This document shows positions 10,246 through 20,279 of a stretch of DNA of 64,000 nucleotides, piece after piece (position 1 is the first letter of the stretch; each line of letters begins with the position of its first letter). The notes beneath the pieces are model-generated. The model was not told where the DNA came from. It searched no databases and saw only the letters and a program-made list of their open reading frames with translations. Source of the DNA: Maribacter sp. (GTDB lineage: Bacteria; Bacteroidota; Bacteroidia; Flavobacteriales; Flavobacteriaceae); assembly GCF_016744255.1 (NCBI RefSeq), contig NZ_JADGES010000002.1:54047-118046 (forward strand), read 5' to 3'. The position numbers were made by a program, and so were the translations under genes.

Positions 10246-10941
10246 ATGAAAAAAGTACTTTTTGTATTTGCATGTCTAATAGGATTTTCTGCAATTGCAC
10301 AAACCAAAACAGAATTACAAAAACATTATGAAGCTTTTTATAATGAAATGCGTCAACAAGGTGATGTTAGTGGCGTTATAAATGCACTAACACATTTAAA
10401 CGTTATATCTCCTTCTAAACAAAGGAAAGATACCTTAGCATACATTTATGCCAATGACAATCAACACTTACAAGCATTAAATACTATTGGAATTGAAAAG
10501 TTAGATTCCGATTCTGATTTAGCAGTGCAGGTAAAAGCAATTTCTTTAAAAGCTTTAAACCAACCAAAGAGAGCTTTAGAACAGTTTGAAGTATTAAACA
10601 AAAGAACGCCAAACGCTTATTTAGCATACGAATTAGCAGATTTAAAAATACAAACAGGAGATAAGGTTGGCGCATCTACACATATTGATTATGGTATTAT
10701 AAATGCAAAAACAGAAATGAAATATGCATTTTACGAACGCCAACAACCATATGAAGTCCCTTTAAAAGCTGCTTTTCTTCATTTAAAAGCTCTTATAACT
10801 TATAATAATGATAAAAAGAATATTGATGCCTCTGTTGCTTTACTAGATGAGGCTTTAGTATTAGACCCTAACTTTAATTTAGCAAGTTTAAGCAAACAAG
10901 CTTTAGTTTCTAGAAAAGAGGCGCCAGAGGAAAAAAAATAA
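10246..10941 (+). CDS. Secreted TPR-like protein
   Basis: Signal peptide MKKVLFVFACLIGFSAIAQ; helical repeats (ALNQPKRALEQFEVLNKRTPNAYLAYELADLKIQTGD). Confidence 0.6.
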   Translation: MKKVLFVFACLIGFSAIAQTKTELQKHYEAFYNEMRQQGDVSGVINALTHLNVISPSKQRKDTLAYIYANDNQHLQALNTIGIEKLDSDSDLAVQVKAISLKALNQPKRALEQFEVLNKRTPNAYLAYELADLKIQTGDKVGASTHIDYGIINAKTEMKYAFYERQQPYEVPLKAAFLHLKALITYNNDKKNIDASVALLDEALVLDPNFNLASLSKQALVSRKEAPEEKK

Positions 10942-10950
10942 TTTCTATTA

Positions 10951-10989
10951 AACAAAAGAGAGAGAAGTAAAATTTCTCTCTCTTTTGTT
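10951..10989. terminator. Bidirectional terminator between convergent genes
   Basis: aacaaaagagagagaa-gtaaaat-ttctctctcttttgtt. Confidence 0.8.
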
Positions 10990-11011
10990 TACATACTTTT
11001 ACTCCCGTTTT

Positions 11012-11512
11012 TTAATTTCCCTCTTCTTCTAGTATTAAGGAATTATCTAACGGATTATTTATCTCCACATTAAACTGAGTTCTCATTGCATTATTTGCCT
11101 CTAACAACTCTCGGGTAGATACTTCTGTAGGCAATCTATACTCTAGATCCGCCTTTAATTTTAGCATATAGGTAAGTACTACTTTTTGTCTACTTTTTAT
11201 TTGCGGAACATTATAATCCTCTGGGTATTTAGACTTTAAAAGAAGTTTTTGCTTTTCTATTAAGTCTTCTAATGCTATAGCCAAATCCTCTAAATTCTCA
11301 GCTTTATAAAGTACCTCTACACTTGTATCAAAAGCATTGTATTCTGGCCATGACTCTAGAATAGAGTTTGCTTTTGCATTAACCATTGCCTTTTTAATCC
11401 ATTCTTTTGTGTCTAAAGTCGACACATCATCAGCTATACTAGCCTGGATACTCTTCTCTTTACAAGACATAAAACAAAGCACCATAAAACAAAAAAGAAT
11501 TATTTTTCTCAT
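11012..11512 (-). CDS. Hypothetical lipoprotein
   Basis: Signal peptide/lipobox MRKIILFCFMVLCFMSC. Confidence 0.6.
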   Translation of the reverse strand: MRKIILFCFMVLCFMSCKEKSIQASIADDVSTLDTKEWIKKAMVNAKANSILESWPEYNAFDTSVEVLYKAENLEDLAIALEDLIEKQKLLLKSKYPEDYNVPQIKSRQKVVLTYMLKLKADLEYRLPTEVSTRELLEANNAMRTQFNVEINNPLDNSLILEEEGN

Positions 11513-11578
11513 AGAACGAATTTACAAATTAATAGGAGAGATTTTTATATGGTTAACACACCTTAACAAAACTACAGC

Positions 11579-13228
11579 TTAAAACGAAGAATGCTTAATT
11601 ACTTCTTTTTCTATAGTTTCTCTAAAAACATTTATTTGTTCTGCAGAATAGTTAAAAGAAACTCCAAAAACGGTTAAAATTTTCTCTAAATATTTTGTTA
11701 CACTTTCTATATCAAAATACAACATACCTGTTCTTCTAAAAAAGAAATCCATTGGTGTAACTACCATTTCATTTTGTATACAAAAATCTAACTCTGCCAA
11801 TATTAAATTTTCATTTTTATCGTCTCCAGATTTTGTTTTAAAAACAGCTATAATCTGCTCAGATTGTCTCCCGTATGTAGTGGTTAAATACCATGCGGTA
11901 TAGGGTTCAAAACCATATTGCTCTAAATCTTGAGTTAATTTTTTTACATACTTTTTAACCTGCTTATATTTTTTCCAAGGGCCACCAACCAAAGGAATTT
12001 TATGGGTAAACACTTCTTTGTATTCAATATGGGTAGTTCTTTCTAATTTTTTTTGAAGTTTATTCACCACCTTTTCTGCCATTTTTCTGTAGCCAGTAAG
12101 TTTTCCGCCTGCCATACTAATTAACCCAGAATCGGAAATAAATATTTCATCCTTTCTGGATAGCTCTGAAGGAGACTTCCCTTCTTCATGAATTAAAGGT
12201 CTTAATCCTGCCCAGGAAGAAATAATATCTTTCCGCACTAAATTAACAGTAGGAAACATGTTATTTATAGCATTTAATAAATAATCCGCATCTTCTATTG
12301 TTGTTCTTACTTCGTTTTTATCTAAAGTATAATTAGTATCCGTAGTACCTGCATATGTAACTTTTCCTCTTGGAATTGCAAACATCATACGCCCGTCTGG
12401 AATATCAAAATACACCGATTGTTTCAACGGTAATTTCTCTCTTGGAAACACTAAATGCACTCCTTTTGTTAAATGTAATTGTTTTCCTTCTTTAGAATGG
12501 TTAACCTCTCTAAGTTCATCTACCCAGGGTCCAGTTGCGTTTATAATAAATCTAGAATTTATGCTATATGCTTCTCCACTAATCTTATCTATAACCTTTA
12601 CACCTGCTACCTGCCCTTCATTATAAATAAACTCCTCTACTTGCGTATAATTTAACGGCGTACCTCCATAACCAATAGCCGTTTTTATGTTTTCTAATGT
12701 AAGCCTAGCATCGTCTGTTCTATATTCTGCATAATACCCGGAACCTTTTAAAATATCCTCTGGCAATAATGGCTCTAGCGCTAAAGTTTCTTCTTTATTT
12801 TTCATCTTACGCTTGTCTTCCTCCTCTACATCTGCCAAAATATCATAGACCTTAAGGCCAATCGAAGTCATCCATTCGCTATAGGAACCATTTTTAATTA
12901 ATGGAAGAAGCATTTTTTCGGGAATCACCAAATGCGGTGCTAACCTGTGTACAATAGCTCTTTCTTTACCTACTTCTTTTACTAAAGAAAGCTCAAACTG
13001 TTTTAAATAACGAAGACCACCATGAATAAGTTTAGAGGATCTGCTACTAGTACCAGAAGCAAAATCTTCTTTTTCTACTAATGCAACTTTCATTCCTCTA
13101 GAAGATGCATCTAAAAGAATTCCTGCCCCTGTAATTCCGCCACCAATAACGACCAAATCGTACTCGGTTTGCTCTAGCTCCGTAACAATCTTACTTCTAT
13201 TATGGTTTGTGAATTTTATATTTTTCAT
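11579..13228 (-). CDS. glpD: Glycerol-3-phosphate dehydrogenase/oxidase
   Basis: DLVVIGGGITGAGILLDASSRGMKVALVEKEDFASGTSSRSSKLIHGGLRYL. Confidence 0.92.
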   Translation of the reverse strand: MKNIKFTNHNRSKIVTELEQTEYDLVVIGGGITGAGILLDASSRGMKVALVEKEDFASGTSSRSSKLIHGGLRYLKQFELSLVKEVGKERAIVHRLAPHLVIPEKMLLPLIKNGSYSEWMTSIGLKVYDILADVEEEDKRKMKNKEETLALEPLLPEDILKGSGYYAEYRTDDARLTLENIKTAIGYGGTPLNYTQVEEFIYNEGQVAGVKVIDKISGEAYSINSRFIINATGPWVDELREVNHSKEGKQLHLTKGVHLVFPREKLPLKQSVYFDIPDGRMMFAIPRGKVTYAGTTDTNYTLDKNEVRTTIEDADYLLNAINNMFPTVNLVRKDIISSWAGLRPLIHEEGKSPSELSRKDEIFISDSGLISMAGGKLTGYRKMAEKVVNKLQKKLERTTHIEYKEVFTHKIPLVGGPWKKYKQVKKYVKKLTQDLEQYGFEPYTAWYLTTTYGRQSEQIIAVFKTKSGDDKNENLILAELDFCIQNEMVVTPMDFFFRRTGMLYFDIESVTKYLEKILTVFGVSFNYSAEQINVFRETIEKEVIKHSSF

Positions 13229-13251
13229 AAGATATTAGGCTATTTAAATCA

Positions 13252-13283
13252 AAAAAGCCTCTACATTTCTGTAAAGGCTTTTT
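13252..13283 (-). terminator. Terminator downstream of tRNA-Asn
   Basis: aaaaagcct-c-taca-tttc-tgta-a-aggcttttt hairpin. Confidence 0.7.
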
Positions 13284-13292
13284 GTGTATCTG

Positions 13293-13366
13293 CTCCCCCT
13301 CTTGGGCTCGAACCAAGGACCCTCTGATTAACAGTCAGATGCTCTAACCAACTGAGCTAAGGAGGA
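13293..13366 (-). tRNA. tRNA-Asn(GTT)
   Basis: Minus strand TCCTCCTTAGCTCAGTTGGTTAGAGCATCTGACTGTTAATCAGAGGGTCCTTGGTTCGAGCCCAAGAGGGGGAG; cloverleaf folds, anticodon GTT. Confidence 0.95.
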
Positions 13367-13447
13367 GTGTTATTTTTACTTTAGTATCCTAAAGCGGCTG
13401 CAAATATAAATGTTTTTTCTACTTCACCAAACAATTTTTTATTGTTT

Positions 13448-14803
13448 TTATTTAATTAACCATTTGTACAAATCATTACCGTTGGCAAACAACAATAAAG
13501 CTATTAAAATAAAGAATCCTGTCATCTGTGCATACTCCATAAATTTATCGCCAGGTTTTCTTCCTGTAACCATTTCATACAGTAAAAACATTACGTGTCC
13601 ACCATCTAAGGCTGGTATGGGTAATATGTTCATAAAAGCTAAAATAATAGATAAGAAAGCTGTTGCATTCCAAAAAACTGGCCAATTCCAAGCATCTGGA
13701 AAAATACCTGCAATAGCAGCAAAGCCACCTACTCCTTTATACGCACCTGTAGAAGGGTTGAATATTTTTTTCATCCCCTTAATATAATTAGATAATGTTT
13801 CTATACCCTTGTTTATTCCTGCTGGTATAGATTCTACAAAAGAGTATTTTACAGTTTCTAACTTTAACATCCCTTTTGCCTCCATATCATCTAAACCAAG
13901 TAAACCCGGAATAAAACCTATTGTAGCAGTATCACTTATAACAACAGCAAATTGCTTTTCAATATTCCCTTCTCTTTTTACCCTAAGAGATACTTCTTTG
14001 CCTTTATATTGCTCTAGAATAGGCTTAACCTCATCAAAATAAGTAATCTTTTTATCGCCAATACCTATAATTTCATCATTAGCTTGAATGCCTGAATTTT
14101 TATTTGCAGATTCTTCTGAGACTTCGGCAATAATAAATGGTCTTCTAAGACTTAAGAAACGCATTTTATCTTCATCCTTAATTAAAGTAGCTATAAAATC
14201 CTCTGGAATTTCTTGCTCAAAAGTATTACCATCTCTTTTAATAGTAATAGTATTACCGTAAGCAATATCTCCCATAATAGCGCTAAACTTCTCTACCTGG
14301 TTTCCATCTACAGCTAGGATTAAATCGCCTGTTTTAACTCCTAATTTATCTCCTATAGTAGATTCTGTTACCCAGAAACCATCTTTTAAACTATCTGCCT
14401 TTATATACTCATCTCCATACGACCAAGCCATACCAATATAAATAATTACAGCTAGAATAAAATTAACGGTAACCCCTCCTAACATAATAATTAATCGCTG
14501 CCAAGCTGGTTTACTTCTAAACTCCCAAGATTTTGGCTCTTCTTGCATGGCTTCTGTATCCATGCTTTCATCAATCATTCCGGAAATTTTTACATAACCT
14601 CCTAATGGCAACCAACCAATTCCATATACGGTTTCGCCAATCTTCTTTTTAAATAAGGAAAATTTTATATCAAAAAACAGGTAGAATTTCTCTACTCTTG
14701 TTTTAAATATTTTTGCAGGTATAAAATGCCCTAATTCGTGCAGAACTATCAATAAAGATAGACTTAAAAAGAATTGTATGGTCTTAATTAAAATTGGATT
14801 CAT
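13448..14803 (-). CDS. rseP: Site-2 protease RseP (M50) with PDZ domains
   Basis: LIVLHELGHFIPAKIF (HExxH), NILPIPALDGGH; start at MNPILIKT preferred. Confidence 0.9.
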   Translation of the reverse strand: MNPILIKTIQFFLSLSLLIVLHELGHFIPAKIFKTRVEKFYLFFDIKFSLFKKKIGETVYGIGWLPLGGYVKISGMIDESMDTEAMQEEPKSWEFRSKPAWQRLIIMLGGVTVNFILAVIIYIGMAWSYGDEYIKADSLKDGFWVTESTIGDKLGVKTGDLILAVDGNQVEKFSAIMGDIAYGNTITIKRDGNTFEQEIPEDFIATLIKDEDKMRFLSLRRPFIIAEVSEESANKNSGIQANDEIIGIGDKKITYFDEVKPILEQYKGKEVSLRVKREGNIEKQFAVVISDTATIGFIPGLLGLDDMEAKGMLKLETVKYSFVESIPAGINKGIETLSNYIKGMKKIFNPSTGAYKGVGGFAAIAGIFPDAWNWPVFWNATAFLSIILAFMNILPIPALDGGHVMFLLYEMVTGRKPGDKFMEYAQMTGFFILIALLLFANGNDLYKWLIK

Positions 14804-14965
14804 ATTGTATTTTGTAATTAAAAATCGGCTCAAAAATACATCTTTACAAAGTCTTAAAAAAAGAAACTATCTGAAGCTCCTTATTTTTATGAAATAATTG
14901 GCTACAATATATATTGCATTTTTTTGATGTCTTTACAAGACTAGTGTACCTTTGTAAAAAAAAAT

Positions 14966-15640
14966 ATGCTTTCTTTTTTTAGCAAATACAAGTTCTTTGG
15001 AGTGGTTATGTTAATCCTATCGGGTATCATTGTATATCTATTTTACAATGCCCTATTGCCAAAAAAGACACTCCCAATATACCAGCCAGCTATGGTAAAC
15101 TCAGAGTTGGTAGATAGCACCCTACAGCACGTTAAAAAATACCATACTATCGCCAACTTCTCGCTAACGAACCAAAATGGAGAAACGATAACGCAAGAAA
15201 ATTATAACAATAAAATTTATATAGCCGATTTCTTTTTTACTACTTGTCCTACTATTTGCCCTATTATGACCAAAAATATGGGAGGCATACAGTCTAAAAT
15301 CCTAAATGATGACGATGTTCTTTTACTTTCGCACTCCGTTACACCCATAATAGATAGTGTAGCGCAGCTGAAAAAATATGCTTTGGAAAAAGGAGTAAAC
15401 GATTCTAAATGGAATTTAGTTACTGGAGATAAAAAAGAAATCTATAAGCTAGCCAGAAAATCTTATTTAGCAGTAAAAGACGATGGTGATGGTGGCCCTT
15501 TTGATATGGTACACACAGAGAACTTTATTCTAGTAGATAAAGAAAAACGTATTCGCGGTTTTTATGATGGTACTAAAAAAGAAGACATTGAAAAACTAAT
15601 GACAGATTTAGCAATTCTAAAACAAGAATACCAAGAATAA
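14966..15640 (+). CDS. SCO1/SenC family protein
   Basis: FFFTTCPTICPIMTKNM (CxxxC) and downstream conserved His region. Confidence 0.88.
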   Translation: MLSFFSKYKFFGVVMLILSGIIVYLFYNALLPKKTLPIYQPAMVNSELVDSTLQHVKKYHTIANFSLTNQNGETITQENYNNKIYIADFFFTTCPTICPIMTKNMGGIQSKILNDDDVLLLSHSVTPIIDSVAQLKKYALEKGVNDSKWNLVTGDKKEIYKLARKSYLAVKDDGDGGPFDMVHTENFILVDKEKRIRGFYDGTKKEDIEKLMTDLAILKQEYQE

Positions 15641-15797
15641 ATCCTTGTAAACAAAATATACCAAGTAAGCCTAAGAGGGCTTAAAAAGAATTCGTTTTTA
15701 CTATTTTGATACACCCATAGTAGTAATAAAATTACTGGATAGAATAAATTTTCCCTAACCGCTTAAAAACTCATCTTTTTCTCTTATTTTTGTCCTT

Positions 15798-15816
15798 ACT
15801 TAAAATCAATCTAAAT
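15798..15816. promoter_or_regulatory. Candidate DtxR/Fur-type iron box upstream of feoA
   Basis: ACTTAAAATCAATCTAAAT, imperfect 19-bp dyad (6/9 arm positions) just upstream of feoA start. Confidence 0.35.
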
Positions 15817-15824
15817 AAAAATTA

Positions 15825-16067
15825 GTGGTTACAGTCGCGCATTTAAAGAGAGGAGAAAAAGGAATAATAAAAGATTTTGCACATGATTACCTTCCTATTA
15901 AACTACTAGAACTAGGTTGCTTACCTGGTAATCTGGTAGAACTAGTGCAAATAGCGCCCCTTAAAGACCCTATATATATAAACGTTAATGGTTCGCACAT
16001 AGCTATTAGAAGGTCTATGGCTTTAAAAATTGAATTAGATTTAGTTCCGGAACCTGTAAATCTATGA
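15825..16067 (+). CDS. feoA: FeoA domain ferrous iron transport protein (GTG start)
   Basis: LELGCLPGNLVELVQIAPLKDPIYINVNGSHIAIRRSMA; 4-nt overlap with feoB. Confidence 0.88.
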   Translation: MVTVAHLKRGEKGIIKDFAHDYLPIKLLELGCLPGNLVELVQIAPLKDPIYINVNGSHIAIRRSMALKIELDLVPEPVNL

Positions 16068-18301
16068 GTAAACAAATTAATGTAGCGCTTATAGGAAACC
16101 CTAATACTGGAAAAACTTCTGTTTTTAACCAATTAACTGGTCTTAACCAAAAAGTTGGTAATTATCCTGGTATTACTGTTGAAAAAAAAGAAGGCCTCTG
16201 TAAATTACCCCGAGGTATTAAAGCACACATACTAGATTTACCTGGTACATACAGCTTAAACACAACTTCTTTAGATGAAAGTGTAGCAGTAGAGCTACTG
16301 CTAAACAAGAACGATAAAAACCACCCTGATCTTGCCATCGTAATTTCTGATGTAGAAAACCTTAAAAGAAACCTTCTACTTTTTACCCAAATTAAAGACC
16401 TTAAAATACCCACCATTTTAGTCATAAATATGGCAGACCAAATGGTAAAAAAAGGTATTGTAATAGATATAGCGCTTTTAGAAAAAAAGTTAGATACTAA
16501 AATTGCTTTAGTAAGTTCTAGAAAAGGAACGGGTATAGATAAACTTAAAGAATTAATTACTGATTATAAAAACCTATCCTCAAAACCCTGTGTAGATACC
16601 ACAAAAATTGATATAGATTATTTTAGCAGATTACAACAAACTTTCCCTAAAGAAGATTTATATAAACTATGGCTAGTTATTACGCAAGACGTAAATTTTA
16701 TGCCTATAGAAAAGAAGTTGATGGCAGACACTTCTTCTTTTGCTACTAAATCTAAATCGGAACTTAAGAGGTTACAACAAAAAGAAACCATTTTAAGGTA
16801 TAAGTTTATTAATGAAATTTTAAAAGAAGCCTATTATGTAGATACTAATGCTGCAACAGGAGCAAGAGCTACATTAGACAAAATGTTAACACATAAAGTA
16901 TTTGGCTACCTTATCTTTTTTCTTATTCTACTTACCATTTTCCAAGCTATTTATGATTGGAGTAGCTTACCTATGGATTTTATTGACGAGTCTTTTGCGT
17001 ATGCTAGCGAATGGGTTAAAAATACGCTGCCCGCAGGAGCTTTCACCAATTTAATTGCAGAAGGAATAATTGCAGGCATCGGTGGAATAGTCATATTTAT
17101 TCCCCAAATAGCCTTCTTATTTTTGTTCATTGCTCTTTTAGAAGAAACTGGTTATATGAGTAGGGTTGTTTTTTTAACAGATCGCATAATGCGCCCTTTT
17201 GGATTAAGCGGAAAAAGTATTGTCCCTTTAATTTCTGGAACCGCTTGCGCCATACCCGCAGTAATGGCCACACGAACTATTGAAAACTGGAAAGAACGTT
17301 TAATAACCATTCTTGTAACTCCTTTTACCACTTGTTCTGCTCGTTTACCTGTATATTTAATAATTATCTCTTTAGTTATTCCCGAAGGAAGATTTTTAGG
17401 CTTAAGCTACCAAGCACTAACTTTAATGTTACTTTATCTATTAGGTTTTGGTGCTGCTATAGTCTCTGCAATGATTTTAAATAAAATATTAAAAATTAAA
17501 AGTAGATCCTTTTTTGTAGTAGAAATGCCCAATTACAAACTACCACTGTTTAAAAATGTAGCATATACGGTATGGGAAAAAACTAAAAGTTTCGTTTTTG
17601 GCGCTGGTAAAATAATACTTGCCATCTCTATAATTATATGGTTCCTAGGTTCTTATGGAGTATCTGACAACTACAAAAATGCAGAGACTATTATTGAAAG
17701 TAAAATAGAAGAACATGGTTTATCTTCCTTTAACCAACTGAGTGTAACGGAAGATTTAGCAATTTATAAAGCAGAACTCTTACAAAGTCCTGCAAAAACA
17801 ATATTCCAACAGAAACCAGAAGTATTGAACGATTCTTTACTTTTAAAAGAAACACATCTTATAGAACAAGCCAAAAACCAAGAAATTGCTAGTTTTAAAT
17901 TAGAAAACTCCTATATGGGATATTTAGGAAAAGCAATAACTCCTATTGTAGAGCCTTTGGGATACGATTGGAAAATTGGTATTGCGGTACTAACTTCCTT
18001 TGCTGCCAGAGAAGTATTTGTAGGCACCCTTGCAACTATCTATAGCGTTGGTAGCGATGAAGAAGACACCATTAAAAACCGTATGGCAGCAGAAATAAAT
18101 CCTGCAACTAAAAAGCCCCTGTTTAACCTAGCGTCTGGAATTTCTCTACTACTCTTTTATGCATTTGCAATGCAATGCATGAGTACTCTAGCTGTTGTAA
18201 AAAGGGAAACCAACACTTGGAAATGGCCTGCAGGACAATTAGTGTTTATGACGATTTTTGCTTACATTGTTGCATTAGCTGCTTACCAAATACTAAAGTA
18301 A
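16064..18301 (+). CDS. feoB: Ferrous iron transporter B
   Basis: GNPNTGKTSVFNQLTG G1 motif, DLPGTYSL, C-terminal permease with gate motifs. Confidence 0.95.
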   Translation: MSKQINVALIGNPNTGKTSVFNQLTGLNQKVGNYPGITVEKKEGLCKLPRGIKAHILDLPGTYSLNTTSLDESVAVELLLNKNDKNHPDLAIVISDVENLKRNLLLFTQIKDLKIPTILVINMADQMVKKGIVIDIALLEKKLDTKIALVSSRKGTGIDKLKELITDYKNLSSKPCVDTTKIDIDYFSRLQQTFPKEDLYKLWLVITQDVNFMPIEKKLMADTSSFATKSKSELKRLQQKETILRYKFINEILKEAYYVDTNAATGARATLDKMLTHKVFGYLIFFLILLTIFQAIYDWSSLPMDFIDESFAYASEWVKNTLPAGAFTNLIAEGIIAGIGGIVIFIPQIAFLFLFIALLEETGYMSRVVFLTDRIMRPFGLSGKSIVPLISGTACAIPAVMATRTIENWKERLITILVTPFTTCSARLPVYLIIISLVIPEGRFLGLSYQALTLMLLYLLGFGAAIVSAMILNKILKIKSRSFFVVEMPNYKLPLFKNVAYTVWEKTKSFVFGAGKIILAISIIIWFLGSYGVSDNYKNAETIIESKIEEHGLSSFNQLSVTEDLAIYKAELLQSPAKTIFQQKPEVLNDSLLLKETHLIEQAKNQEIASFKLENSYMGYLGKAITPIVEPLGYDWKIGIAVLTSFAAREVFVGTLATIYSVGSDEEDTIKNRMAAEINPATKKPLFNLASGISLLLFYAFAMQCMSTLAVVKRETNTWKWPAGQLVFMTIFAYIVALAAYQILK

Positions 18302-18303
18302 AG

Positions 18304-18456
18304 ATGGAGATATTACAAAACATTTTGGTTTACCTAACTCTTGCCGTAGCAGTTGGTTTTATGATGAAAAAATTTTTCCTTCCCAAACCAGTGAAGTCAC
18401 AAAAGAAAGGTTTTGAAAAATCTTGCGGACAAAGTGGTTCTTGTGGTTGCAATTAA
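18304..18456 (+). CDS. FeoB-associated Cys-rich membrane protein
   Basis: Single TM plus SCGQSGSCGCN C-terminus directly downstream of feoB. Confidence 0.75.
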   Translation: MEILQNILVYLTLAVAVGFMMKKFFLPKPVKSQKKGFEKSCGQSGSCGCN

Positions 18457-18641
18457 ACAATAAATAATTTCTCTTCTACTCAATTTATTATCCCTTCCTA
18501 GTAACAAAACCCTTTTGTACTCGTCTATATTTTAATTATAGTTCTTAAAAAAAAGATAAAACTGTACTAAAGAAAATAAAAATAGACCTTCTTTCTATTT
18601 ATCATTGCTTTAGTTTGTAGTATCAATCAACACAAACTTGT

Positions 18642-20183
18642 ATGGAAAAAATTACTTTTTGGCTTTTATCTATTGTTATAACCACCATTTTTTCTAGCAC
18701 GCAAGCACAAACTTTAACAGCCACAGTTGTTGACTCTACGAGTCAAAAACCAATTCCATACGTTACCGTTAAACTAAAAAATAAAGGAGTAATTACCAAT
18801 GAAGAAGGTCGTTTTAGTTTTCTACTAAATAATGAAATTAAGGCAACTGACTCTTTATTCATCTCCTGTATTGGTTACGCTACTTTAGGGAAACCCATCA
18901 ATGAATTTCAAGAAAACACTATTTATTTGCAACCTATGGCTATTGAGCTTAACCCTGTTATAGTATCTAACAAACAATATACTGCAGAAGAAATCATAGA
19001 CATGGTTGAAGATAATTTAGAAAAAAATTACAACAGTAACTTAAGTAAAAAAAGGCTGTTTTTTAGAGATTCTTATTACCAGAGTTTTAATAAAATGGAC
19101 TATACTTTTGTAAAATCTACCATAGACGCTTTTAATAAAAATTTCCTAGATAGCGTTTTAAATTCTGTCCCTAAAAGAAGTAGTTATTACACAGAAGTTT
19201 TGTGCGATTTGTATGGAAATAATGAAGAAGACAATCAGAAAATGGAGCTTATAAAAGCATCAGAGCTTTACGACAAAAGCAAACAGCTCGATTTTACGAA
19301 CCTAGAAGATAGATTTAATGAAATAGTGCGTAAAAATGTAAAACCCAATTCTTATTTTAAAATAAAATCTGGTCTATTTGGCACTAAAGTAGATGGGGAA
19401 GATTTTGATGAAATTTTTGAAACCGAAGTAGATTCCTCAGATGCAGCTGCTTTAAAGAAAGAAATAGAAAAAAAGAAAAAAGAAGAAATAGACCGAAAAG
19501 CCAACTTCTCTAAATATAGAAGAAACTCTTTAGCTAGAATGATGCAAAATCTGTTTTACATGGAAGATTCTAAGCTAAACTTCATTCATAAATCTAGAAA
19601 ATACAATTTTACTCTTAAAGAGTTTACTTATATCGGTGATGATGCCATATACATAGTGGATTTTAAATCTAAAGGTTCTGCCGACTACAGCGGTCAGCTT
19701 TATATAAATTCGGATGATTTTGCAATTATACGAGTAGATTATGAGAACATAAAATCCCTTAAAAAATTCAGTTTATTAGGTTTAAATATGAACCGATATT
19801 TAGATAAAGGGAAAATGTTCTTTATCAAGGAAGAAAACGGAAAATACAATTTGCGTTATTTAGAGGAAGAGGAAGGAACCCGAGTTGGTATAAAAAGACC
19901 ATTAAAAATTATTGAAAAAAACAAACACGTAAAAGGCAGGAATAAACAGAATGAGTTGTCCTTAAAATTAGATATAGCAACAACAGGTATAAATAAACAT
20001 GAGGTAATTGTCTTTAACTCCGAAAACATTACCCAAGCAGCCTACGATGCTTATACGGAAAACAATACCGTTCTACCCAAATATATGCCTAATTACAATC
20101 CCGAGTTTTGGAAAGGATATACTATAATTGAACCAAACCAAGCTATACGAGAGTTTACTTCAGATGATGTTAGTATAGAATAA
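18642..20183 (+). CDS. CarboxypepD_reg-like domain protein
   Basis: VVDSTSQKPIPYVTVKLKNKGVITNEEGRFSFLL N-terminal domain. Confidence 0.7.
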   Translation: MEKITFWLLSIVITTIFSSTQAQTLTATVVDSTSQKPIPYVTVKLKNKGVITNEEGRFSFLLNNEIKATDSLFISCIGYATLGKPINEFQENTIYLQPMAIELNPVIVSNKQYTAEEIIDMVEDNLEKNYNSNLSKKRLFFRDSYYQSFNKMDYTFVKSTIDAFNKNFLDSVLNSVPKRSSYYTEVLCDLYGNNEEDNQKMELIKASELYDKSKQLDFTNLEDRFNEIVRKNVKPNSYFKIKSGLFGTKVDGEDFDEIFETEVDSSDAAALKKEIEKKKKEEIDRKANFSKYRRNSLARMMQNLFYMEDSKLNFIHKSRKYNFTLKEFTYIGDDAIYIVDFKSKGSADYSGQLYINSDDFAIIRVDYENIKSLKKFSLLGLNMNRYLDKGKMFFIKEENGKYNLRYLEEEEGTRVGIKRPLKIIEKNKHVKGRNKQNELSLKLDIATTGINKHEVIVFNSENITQAAYDAYTENNTVLPKYMPNYNPEFWKGYTIIEPNQAIREFTSDDVSIE

Positions 20184-20279
20184 TACTCTCTAAATTGTTA
20201 AAAATATCTTAAAAGGCTAGACATGCTGTAACAGTTATTGATTTTGCAAGTCTCTTAAGACACATCCATCAACTAACAC

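Noticed and set aside
13410-13787. 125-aa plus-strand ORF opposite rseP
   Set aside because: Shadow of the rseP coding strand; no independent support.
15666-15683. taagcc-taagag-ggctta as a terminator after the SCO1 gene
   Set aside because: Only a 6-bp stem with no T-tract immediately after; too weak to call.
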